Shown piece by piece: positions 1-5,081 of a DNA stretch of 7,436 bases; position 1 is the first letter of the stretch; each line of letters begins with the position of its first letter. The notes beneath the pieces were generated by a model. That model saw nothing but the letters and a program-made list of their open reading frames with translations, made no database searches and was not told the DNA's origin. Source of the stretch: Desulfobacterales bacterium (GTDB lineage: Bacteria > Desulfobacterota > Desulfobacteria > Desulfobacterales > 4be13); NCBI GenBank assembly GCA_029934695.1, contig JAOZLU010000345.1, positions 1 to 7,436 of the forward strand, in the 5' to 3' direction. Made by a program: the position numbers and the translations under genes.

Positions 1-864
1 GATTCCGATCAGATTTGTCCCTATATGGTATAATCGCATCATTCGGTAGTCTTCATAAAAAGCAGAATGGTTATTTTTAAAATCTGTGTCGTCCATTTTT
101 TTTAAGATATCATCCGCCCGTCTCTCTGCCCTGCCAATCTCCTCCTCTGCCTTGCATCTATTCTCATCGTCAGCGTCCTTTTTGTCGTACAGATATTCAT
201 TTCTCAACCAGTTTCGATAGATTTCATAAAATGATAATTGAAAGAAAAGATTTATAATCTCGAACCTTGAAGAAATATCAGAACAAAGGTTCTCTTTCAG
301 ATCATTGAAATCCTGCTTTGGTTTCTTCTGTTTCAGTTCTGTTTTGTGATCTTCAATCTTTTTCAGATATTCTTCAAATTCTTGTTCAATGGTTCCATCT
401 GAGATATCTTTCTCAACTTTCTCAAACAGATCCTCTTGTTGATGTTCACCCCACTTATCCATATTCTTATTAAAATCATATCTCAACTGAAACAGCTTCA
501 GCCATCGTCCCCATATTTCATCCTTCTTATCTGTCAGCAATGACAGATATTGATACTGTTCCATGGCTCTTCGTTCTGAGTTAAAGAAATCTGTTCGTGG
601 AGTTAATCCTACATCAAAAAACTTTTGGTAAAAATCTGTTTCAATGAGCAAAAAAAGAATGCCCGGAAATAAATCTTCTGGAACAGAGTGATTTCCCAGA
701 TTATCTCTGATGTGTTTATCGGTTTTAGTTTTATCTTTATGCAGTACCGCCAAAATTCTGTTCAGAGAATTGCCCTTTTTGCTCCAATATTTACATAAAG
801 GAACCGCATAAAATTCATACAAAAGGTGTCCATGGTATCTGCTGTTCTTTTTCATCTTTTTCAT
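1..864 (-). CDS. Hypothetical protein, 3' end cut by the window edge
   Basis: Reading the minus strand from 864 to base 1 gives 288 uninterrupted codons with no stop, so the gene continues past the left edge. The protein starts MKKMKKNSRYHGHLLYEFYA. I recognise no domain. It is very hydrophilic and rich in Lys, Glu, Asp and aromatic residues, with long charged stretches around residues 140-200 (for example KKIEDHKTELKQKK) that suggest helical or coiled-coil structure. I see no signal peptide or clear membrane segment. The start at 864 follows an in-frame TAA about 20 bases upstream; a second ATG lies at 855 and neither has a good Shine-Dalgarno sequence. Roughly the first 30 residues lie inside a sequence that is duplicated upstream (772-891 copied at 905-1024), so the N-terminus may be repeat-derived and the true start could lie further in. 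It is AT-rich compared with the operon at the right. That it is a coding gene is well supported; its function is unknown. Confidence 0.75.
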   Translation of the reverse strand, partial: MKKMKKNSRYHGHLLYEFYAVPLCKYWSKKGNSLNRILAVLHKDKTKTDKHIRDNLGNHSVPEDLFPGILFLLIETDFYQKFFDVGLTPRTDFFNSERRAMEQYQYLSLLTDKKDEIWGRWLKLFQLRYDFNKNMDKWGEHQQEDLFEKVEKDISDGTIEQEFEEYLKKIEDHKTELKQKKPKQDFNDLKENLCSDISSRFEIINLFFQLSFYEIYRNWLRNEYLYDKKDADDENRCKAEEEIGRAERRADDILKKMDDTDFKNNHSAFYEDYRMMRLYHIGTNLIGI

Positions 865-876
865 CTTTTTTTTAAG

Positions 877-891
877 GTGAAATTATTTCAC
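877..891. promoter_or_regulatory. 15-bp perfect palindrome GTGAAATTATTTCAC, copy 1
   Basis: The arms GTGAAAT and ATTTCAC surround a single central T and are perfectly complementary. It lies about 13 bases upstream of the ATG at 864 of the minus-strand gene, a place where a dimeric regulator could block expression. It is also preserved exactly in the second copy at 1010-1024 although the sequence between has diverged. The site is seen; the operator role is inferred. Confidence 0.45.
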
Positions 892-1009
892 TAGGGATTC
901 AGACCTCCTTTTTGTCCCGATATTCGCATAAAGGAGGCATAAACTCTGCACAAAAAATGTCCGTGGTATCCGACAGACTTTCACCATTGCTTCTTCTGTC
1001 GTTTTTGAG

Positions 1010-1024
1010 GTGAAATTATTTCAC
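1010..1024. promoter_or_regulatory. 15-bp perfect palindrome GTGAAATTATTTCAC, copy 2
   Basis: This is identical to the palindrome at 877-891 and marks the outer end of the degraded second copy of the duplication. Exact conservation of 15 bases in an otherwise diverged repeat suggests it is either a functional site or the terminus of a repeat unit. Confidence 0.4.
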
Positions 1025-1098
1025 AATAAGAATGATAAATTCGGTTAATTGGAAAAAATACAGCTAATATTAAAGCCGTATCCTTAAACTTGTTGAAC

Positions 1099-1114
1099 AT
1101 TTTCTAGAGAAAAT
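1099..1114. promoter_or_regulatory. Palindrome ATTTTCT-AG-AGAAAAT upstream of the candidate promoter
   Basis: Seven-base arms surround a central AG and match perfectly. The site ends 8 bases before the candidate -35 box at 1123, a usual position for an operator or activator site. Only the symmetry and location are seen; no regulator is identified. The rest of 1025-1122 is AT-rich and shows no coding potential. Confidence 0.35.
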
Positions 1115-1122
1115 CATTCTCC

Positions 1123-1151
1123 TTGAACCAAACAATGTTTGAAATTATATT
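1123..1151 (+). promoter_or_regulatory. Candidate sigma70-type promoter for the DUF4258-viperin unit
   Basis: TTGAAC (1123-1128) and TATATT (1146-1151) are separated by 17 bases, the standard spacing; they match the consensus boxes at 4 of 6 and 5 of 6 positions. Transcription from about 1158 would give a leader of roughly 145 bases before the ATG at 1304. The -35 box lies inside the first GAACCAA motif, so a protein binding that motif would affect this promoter. The background is AT-rich, so chance matches are possible. Confidence 0.45.
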
Positions 1152-1210
1152 TCTTGGCAGTTGAACCAATCATTATCAATTAATGTTGGCAACCGGCCCA
1201 TCTTTCCTTT

Positions 1211-1238
1211 TGATCGGAAAAGGCTTTTTTCCCGATCA
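1211..1238 (+). other. Leader hairpin
   Basis: TGATCGG (1211-1217) pairs with CCGATCA (1232-1238). With a one-base bulge the stem extends through AAAA with TTTT. It sits between the two orientations of the GAACCAA motif and overlaps the third copy by two bases, so forming it would compete with pairing of that copy. It is not a standard terminator because no T-run follows the stem. Confidence 0.4.
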
Positions 1239-1303
1239 TTGGTTCTTCAATAGTTACCATTGGTTCAGGGCAACAGGTTTCCAACTGACTATTGGAGGTG
1301 TTT

Positions 1304-1612
1304 ATGTCACATCATGTATCAGACAAAGTGGTTTTCACAACCCATGCAAAACAGCGGATGCGTGAACGGAAAATCCCCTCTCATACTGTTTTTCAGGTTA
1401 TGCAGTCTGACCGAGGTCATATCTCTCGGGACTCCCGAGTTGTCCACATAATTGACCCGGATCATAGTATAAGGTCGACTCGGGGAATTCATGTTGTTAC
1501 CGGTCAGAGAGGCAATTTCACAGTGGTCATCACAGTATATCGAAAGCCTGGTTCTGTGAGAAAGCCAATGGAAAATCAGATTAAAACGAGCTTACAAACC
1601 TCTTCGTTTTAA
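1304..1612 (+). CDS. DUF4258-like small protein
   Basis: The protein has 102 residues. Its N-terminus FTTHAKQRMRERKIP (residues 11-25), with His14, Arg18 and Arg22, followed by a turn and a beta-rich HVVTGQRGNFTVVITVYR segment (63-80), matches the general pattern of DUF4258 proteins (a His-Ala-x-x-Arg-Met helix, then strands). That family is small, often found in accessory DNA, and resembles RelE-fold toxins in size and layout, but its activity is not established. I chose ATG 1304 and not the longer TTG at 1292, because GGAGG (1294-1298) sits five bases before 1304 and inside the longer version. The basic C-terminal tail is lineage-specific. No partner antitoxin is visible; the next gene, 91 bases on, is the viperin homologue, so the two may share a transcript. 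Coding status is good; family assignment is moderate; any toxin role is speculation. Confidence 0.7.
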   Translation: MSHHVSDKVVFTTHAKQRMRERKIPSHTVFQVMQSDRGHISRDSRVVHIIDPDHSIRSTRGIHVVTGQRGNFTVVITVYRKPGSVRKPMENQIKTSLQTSSF

Positions 1613-1634
1613 GTCAAGGAAAATCTGATATTCC

Positions 1635-1660
1635 CGCAGGGGCAGTTTGATGCCCCTGCG
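1635..1660 (+). terminator. Strong intercistronic hairpin (attenuator or weak terminator)
   Basis: CGCAGGGGCA (1635-1644) and TGCCCCTGCG (1651-1660) form a perfect 10-bp GC-rich stem with a six-base loop, followed only by TTT. The short T-run makes full termination doubtful. It lies between the DUF4258 gene and the viperin homologue, 43 bases before the latter's ATG and clear of its ribosome binding site, so it may set the ratio of the two products, protect the mRNA, or end most upstream transcripts. Confidence 0.6.
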
Positions 1661-1703
1661 TTTCCGAACACCATGTATCATCTGTATAAGGAGGATCAGG
1701 CGT

Positions 1704-2555
1704 ATGAAACAAATCGCTTTAAATTATCACCTTACCGCAAAATGTAATATGCGGTGTGCAGGCTGTTTTGCTCATTTTAATGAGTGTAACACTGAAAAGT
1801 TAACTTTGGCAAATTGTCAAAAAGTTTTAAAAACTATCCACGAAGGCGTCAGGCATATCCCTGACCGGAAGTTGAACTTTGCAGGGGGAGAACCGACACT
1901 CATTCCTTTCCTCGATGATCTGTGTCAGCTTGCCAGGAATTTCGGTTTTAGCACCAGCCTCATAACAAACGGCTCTCTGCTGACTGAAAGAAGGATTCAG
2001 AAATATGCTCACCTGTTTGACTGGATCGGTATCAGCATAGATTCTTTGCAACCTCTGACACTTGAAAGGCTGGGCAGGACGATCAATAACAAGCCGATTC
2101 CGGCTGACAGCTATCTGAAATATTGCAGATGGATCAGGGAAGCCGGAGTTCGTTTGAAAATCAACACGATGGTAAATCGCTTGAACTGCAAGGAAAAGCT
2201 GCTTCCCTTTATTGAAATGGCAGCACCGTCTCGCTGGAAGGTATTCCAATTTCTCACAATTTCCGGTGAAAACGGTCATATCGCGAATAACTTAAAGATC
2301 AGTTCTCAGGAATATCAGTGCTTTTTGCAAAATAATCGGTATGAATATATGGTCCCGGAATGTGATGAGGATATGAAAAGCTCTTACCTGATGATTGCGC
2401 CGAATGGGGCATTGTTTGACAATTCTGAAGGGAAGTTAGCTTATAGCAGACCATTATGGCAGGTTACCTGGAAAGAGGCATTGAATGAAATTCGTTTTTC
2501 CTACAAGAAGTTCAGGAAAAGAGGCGGATGTTATGAATGGAAACTTAAAAGGTAA
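1704..2555 (+). CDS. Prokaryotic viperin (radical SAM nucleotide dehydratase, antiviral)
   Basis: The protein of 283 residues matches viperin (RSAD2) throughout. NYHLTAKCNMRCAGCF carries the CX3CX2C 4Fe-4S ligands (Cys14, Cys18, Cys21). It is followed by KLNFAGGEPTL (57-67, SAM binding), LITNGSLL (86-93), DWIGISIDS (106-114), KINTMVNRLN (152-161), RWKVFQFLTISGEN (177-190), VPECDEDMKSSYLM (217-230) and a KRGGCYEW end (272-279). Blocks of the form KIN..NR.N, RWKVFQ and KxSY are viperin-specific and contribute to the nucleotide pocket; other radical SAM enzymes lack them. The length equals the catalytic core of animal viperin without its amphipathic N-terminal helix, as in known pVips. Members convert CTP, GTP or UTP to 3'-deoxy-3',4'-didehydro analogues that stop phage transcription; which nucleotide this one uses cannot be read here. 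ATG 1704 is chosen because AAGGAGG (1688-1694) precedes it by nine bases; upstream in-frame starts lie in the hairpin. No nucleotide kinase neighbour is seen. Confidence 0.93.
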   Translation: MKQIALNYHLTAKCNMRCAGCFAHFNECNTEKLTLANCQKVLKTIHEGVRHIPDRKLNFAGGEPTLIPFLDDLCQLARNFGFSTSLITNGSLLTERRIQKYAHLFDWIGISIDSLQPLTLERLGRTINNKPIPADSYLKYCRWIREAGVRLKINTMVNRLNCKEKLLPFIEMAAPSRWKVFQFLTISGENGHIANNLKISSQEYQCFLQNNRYEYMVPECDEDMKSSYLMIAPNGALFDNSEGKLAYSRPLWQVTWKEALNEIRFSYKKFRKRGGCYEWKLKR

Positions 2556-2568
2556 AAGGATTTTAGAT

Positions 2569-2597
2569 TTGACAAACACTTTCTGATGTAATAAAAA
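2569..2597 (+). promoter_or_regulatory. Candidate promoter for the downstream four-gene operon
   Basis: A perfect TTGACA (2569-2574) begins 14 bases after the viperin stop codon. TAAAAA (2592-2597) follows at 17-base spacing, and TAATAA lies at 2589-2594 with shorter spacing. The -35 is excellent and the -10 is weak. If used, the transcript would pass through the palindromic element at 2623-2706 before reaching the glycosyltransferase start. Confidence 0.35.
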
Positions 2598-2622
2598 GAG
2601 GATATTCTTCAAAGCTGAAAGT

Positions 2623-2706
2623 AGTTTACACTTTTTCTGACCGCAGAATAATTTTGCAAATTGTTCCGAACGATTTGCAAAATCGTTTTACAGTAAGGTG
2701 TAAACT
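2623..2706. repeat. Nested palindromic element, MITE- or REP-like
   Basis: Perfect 9-base outer arms AGTTTACAC (2623-2631) and GTGTAAACT (2698-2706) enclose an inner palindrome at 2651-2683. The inner arms ATTTTGCAAAT and ATTTGCAAAAT are perfect, and inside them GTTC-C-GAAC continues the symmetry, interrupted only by a T-G wobble, giving 16 paired positions around base 2667. The outer similarity extends imperfectly inward (ACxTT..CTG). About 84 bases, terminal inverted repeats, no coding content and a position between genes fit a small non-autonomous mobile element. No clear target duplication is seen. A bidirectional regulatory structure is the alternative. Confidence 0.5.
2669..2690 (+). 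terminator. Possible terminator inside the palindromic element
   Basis: AACGATTT (2669-2676) and AAATCGTT (2680-2687) form an 8-bp stem with a three-base loop, followed by only TT and then A. It is mutually exclusive with the larger inner palindrome at 2651-2683. The stem is AT-rich and the T-run short, so termination after the viperin gene is possible but weakly supported. Confidence 0.3.
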
Positions 2707-2736
2707 GACAGATGAAGGATGCCAAAAGGAGAAACT

Positions 2737-4044
2737 ATGAAAATATTGAAAGTGATTCACGGTTATCCCATGCGTTACAACGCGGGATCAGAGATCTGTT
2801 CACAAATGATGGTTCACAGGCTGGTGAATGCGGGGCATGAAGTCGAGGTCTTTTCCAGATATGAAAATCCGTTTGAGCCTGATTTTGCCACGCGGACCGA
2901 GCATGATGATCTGTGCCCGGAAGTCAGACTCAGTCTTGTGAACATGACACGCTCCAAAGATCGCTATCAGCATCAGCAGGTTGACAAAATATTTGGCGAT
3001 GTTCTGGAGCGCTTTCAGCCTGATATCACTCATATCGGGCATCTGAATCATCTCTCAACCTCTCTGATTTTTGAGATAAAAAAGCGCCATATTCCGATTG
3101 TCTTCACGCTCCACGATTACTGGCTGATCTGTCCCCGCGGACAGTTCATGCAGTTCAATATCGGAGAGCCTGAACCCTGGCAGGTATGTGAAGGCCAGGA
3201 AGATCATAAATGCGCTGAGAAATGTTACAGCAGATATATTTCCGGCGGAACAGATTCCCCTAAGGATCTGATGTACTGGACCTCCTGGGTCAGCCAGCGG
3301 ATGCGTCATTCCCGGGAAGTCATGGAGGCTGTTGACCTGTTCATCGCACCTGCCAGATATTTGAGGGATCGGTTTTTGTCCGGTTCTGAAATTCCCCGGA
3401 AAAAAATTCACCATCTTGATTACGGCTTTGATTTGGAGCGTCTGAAAAATCGGCAACGCTCCCCGGAACCGGGTCTTGTTTTCGGATATATCGGCCGGCA
3501 TGTTCCGGCAAAGGGGATTCATCTGCTTATTAAGGCGTTCGGAAAAACAACCGGAGAAGCGCACCTTAAAATATGGGGCAGAGACCGTGAGAATGCGACA
3601 CCGTATCTGAAAGAGCTTGTGCGACAGCTTCCCCCGGAACGTCAGACGCGTATCCGATGGCTTTCCGAATATCGCAACGAAGATATTGTGAAAGAGGTCT
3701 TTAATTATATGGATGTCATTGTGGTCCCTTCAATATGGGTTGAGAACTCTCCCCTGGTCATCCACGAAGCCCAACAGGTGAGATTGCCTGTTATTACTGC
3801 AAACGTCGGCGGGATGGCCGAATATGTGCGCCATCAGGAGAACGGGTTGTTGTTTGCTCATCGGGATGCCGGAGATATGGCAAAGCAGATGCAGAGGCTG
3901 ATTGATCATCCCGAACTTTGCCAGCGACTGGGGCAGCGGGGTTATCTCTATTCAGGGGACGGAAATATCCCTGATGTGACTGACCATATGACGGAAATCG
4001 AAGCCCTGTATTTTCAACTTACTCAAAGGAGGAAAGCCGCATGA
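2737..4044 (+). CDS. GT4-family (GT-B fold) glycosyltransferase
   Basis: The protein of 435 residues has the two-domain GT-B layout. The N-terminal acceptor domain begins KILKVIHGYPMRYNAGSE (2-19), the Gly/Ala-rich opening usual in GT4 enzymes. The C-terminal donor domain has VFGYIGRHVPAKGIHLLIKAF (248-268) and the EX7E motif ENSPLVIHE (Glu336 and Glu344), which binds the nucleotide sugar, then GGMAEYV and ENGLLF. A Cys cluster after HDYWLICPRG (Cys132, Cys151, Cys159, Cys163) is a recurring insert in a subgroup of GT4 enzymes. Members transfer a sugar from a nucleotide donor with retention, usually at the cytoplasmic membrane face; donor and acceptor here are unknown. ATG 2737 is preferred over 2719 because AAGGAG (2726-2731) is five bases before it. 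The stop overlaps the next ATG by four bases, so it is the first gene of a coupled operon. Confidence 0.88.
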   Translation: MKILKVIHGYPMRYNAGSEICSQMMVHRLVNAGHEVEVFSRYENPFEPDFATRTEHDDLCPEVRLSLVNMTRSKDRYQHQQVDKIFGDVLERFQPDITHIGHLNHLSTSLIFEIKKRHIPIVFTLHDYWLICPRGQFMQFNIGEPEPWQVCEGQEDHKCAEKCYSRYISGGTDSPKDLMYWTSWVSQRMRHSREVMEAVDLFIAPARYLRDRFLSGSEIPRKKIHHLDYGFDLERLKNRQRSPEPGLVFGYIGRHVPAKGIHLLIKAFGKTTGEAHLKIWGRDRENATPYLKELVRQLPPERQTRIRWLSEYRNEDIVKEVFNYMDVIVVPSIWVENSPLVIHEAQQVRLPVITANVGGMAEYVRHQENGLLFAHRDAGDMAKQMQRLIDHPELCQRLGQRGYLYSGDGNIPDVTDHMTEIEALYFQLTQRRKAA

Positions 4045-5081
4045 ATCCGTCAAAGCCTTGGAGAATCACCCTTGACACCAATCCTGATGATTGCAATCTT
4101 CACTGCATTATATGTGAAGAGCATTCCCTTTACAGGATTTTACAGGGCAATCGGAAAAGATCAGTGAAACCGATCCGGCGGATGCGACCGGAATTAATTG
4201 AAAAAGTTCTTGAGGAGGCAAAGGCGATGGGCGTGGCAGAGGTGATTCCTTCGACAATGGGGGAGCCGCTGCTATTCGCTCATTTTGAAAAGATCATCGG
4301 TCTGTGCAGGCACCACAATATGATGATGAATCTTACCACCAACGGCACATTTCCACGTCTCGGTGCAAAGGAATGGGGAGAAAAAATTATTCCCGTCACG
4401 AGTGATGTCAAGATTTCATGGAACGGTGCCACAAAAGAGACCCAGGAAAAGATCATGTCCGGCAGCAAGTGGGAGAAACACTTGGAATCAGCCAGACAGT
4501 TTATCGAGGTCCGCGATAACCATGCCAGGGACACAGGCCGATATTGCCGGATCACGCTGCAAATGACGTTTCTGGAAACAAACATCCATGAGCTTTCGGA
4601 TATTGTCAGACTGGCCGCTGATCTGGGAGCGGATCGTGTGAAGGGCCATCATGTATGGATCCATTTTAAAGAACTCAGGCCATTATCGCTGAGGCGTTCA
4701 GCAGAATCTGTTTTGCGTTGGAATAAAGCCGTTGAGAAAGCCCGGCAGGTTGCTGAGAATTATCGGCTGCCGAACGGGAAGCGGATTCTGCTGGATAACA
4801 TTTATCCGCTTGATCCCGAACAACCGAAGGAATTGATTCCCGACGATGAATGTCCATTTCTGGGAAAGGAGATATGGGTCAGTGCGGAAGGCCGCTTCAA
4901 TCCTTGCTGTGCGCCGGATGAAGAACGGCTGATACTGGGGGAGTTCGGGAATCTGAACGATCTGTCCCTGTCAAGCATCTGGAATAGCAGCACATACTTA
5001 AATCTGATGAAAAATTATTCAACCTGTCCTTTATGCAAAACTTGCAATATGAAACGGAAGCGGGGGCAAGATGACAATTAA
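4041..5081 (+). CDS. Radical SAM protein with SPASM-type C-terminal cluster domain
   Basis: The protein of 346 residues has Cys18, Cys22 and Cys25 in DCNLHCIIC, the CX3CX2C ligands of the SAM-cleaving 4Fe-4S cluster, then TMGEPLL (72-78) in place of GGEP and LTTNGTF (98-104). The C-terminal region holds six more Cys (271, 289, 290, 329, 332, 335) in a CPF...NPCC...CPLCKTC arrangement, as in SPASM domains that bind auxiliary Fe-S clusters. SPASM enzymes include peptide-modifying maturases, carbohydrate dehydrogenases and enzyme-activating proteins. With a glycosyltransferase, a methyltransferase and a phosphatase as neighbours, and no precursor peptide seen, a glycan or small-molecule substrate is at least as likely as a peptide. 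AGGAGG (4028-4033) precedes the ATG, which overlaps the previous stop by four bases. The last eleven bases overlap the next gene. Fold assignment is strong; substrate is unknown. Confidence 0.88.
   Translation: MNPSKPWRITLDTNPDDCNLHCIICEEHSLYRILQGNRKRSVKPIRRMRPELIEKVLEEAKAMGVAEVIPSTMGEPLLFAHFEKIIGLCRHHNMMMNLTTNGTFPRLGAKEWGEKIIPVTSDVKISWNGATKETQEKIMSGSKWEKHLESARQFIEVRDNHARDTGRYCRITLQMTFLETNIHELSDIVRLAADLGADRVKGHHVWIHFKELRPLSLRRSAESVLRWNKAVEKARQVAENYRLPNGKRILLDNIYPLDPEQPKELIPDDECPFLGKEIWVSAEGRFNPCCAPDEERLILGEFGNLNDLSLSSIWNSSTYLNLMKNYSTCPLCKTCNMKRKRGQDDN

Larger units (their letters stand above)
772..1024. repeat. Imperfect tandem duplication of a gene 5' end (about 120 bp, offset 133 bp)
   Basis: Bases 772-891 and 905-1024 align with a constant 133-base offset. 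Shared blocks in order are CCTTTTTG, CATAAAGGA (794 and 927), TGTCC-TGGTATC, and the palindrome GTGAAATTATTTCAC (877 and 1010). On the minus strand the first copy encodes the N-terminus of the hypothetical gene (SRYHGHLLYEFYA...). The second copy still encodes a recognisable relative (GYHGHFLCRVYAS...), but that frame is broken by TGA before it and closed by TAG after about 26 codons. It therefore looks like a degraded relic and not a second gene. It could be a local duplication or two neighbouring copies of a dispersed repeat family. Confidence 0.7.
1123..1267. repeat. Four-copy GAACCAA / TTGGTTC motif array in the leader
   Basis: TTGAACCAA occurs at 1123-1131 and 1161-1169, and the reverse complement CATTGGTTC occurs at 1237-1245 and 1258-1266. 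The two forward copies are 38 bases apart and the two reverse copies exactly 21 bases apart, two DNA turns. In RNA, GAACCAAT (1163-1170) could pair with either ATTGGTTC copy, giving alternative structures just before the gene start. The array could be a set of regulator sites or a structured leader. Confidence 0.5.

Noticed and set aside
905..1024. Second copy of the duplicated 5' end as a separate small gene
   Set aside because: The matching frame is interrupted by TGA and TAG. A short ATG frame exists in another register but does not match the first copy's protein.
1123..1267. CRISPR array from the repeated GAACCAA motif
   Set aside because: The repeats are only 9 bases, occur in both orientations and have uneven spacing, unlike CRISPR repeats.
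1183..1365. 60-codon plus-strand frame covering the leader and the start of the DUF4258 gene
   Set aside because: It has no good ribosome site, runs through the GAACCAA motifs and hairpin, and overlaps the better-supported gene starting at 1304.
1647..1703. Upstream extension of the viperin gene to a TTG at 1647
   Set aside because: The extension begins inside the GC-rich hairpin, lacks a ribosome site and adds residues absent from viperins; AAGGAGG points to ATG 1704.
1827..2279. 150-codon open frame on the minus strand inside the viperin gene
   Set aside because: It lies fully opposite a clearly recognisable viperin homologue, shows no domain or ribosome site, and is best explained as a shadow of codon bias.
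1704..2555. MoaA-like or generic SPASM radical SAM assignment for this gene
   Set aside because: There is no C-terminal SPASM Cys cluster, and the NYHLT, RWKVFQ and KRGG blocks are specific to viperins.
3055..3564. 169-codon open frame on the minus strand inside the glycosyltransferase gene
   Set aside because: It is antisense to a well-supported GT4 gene and its translation has no recognisable motif.
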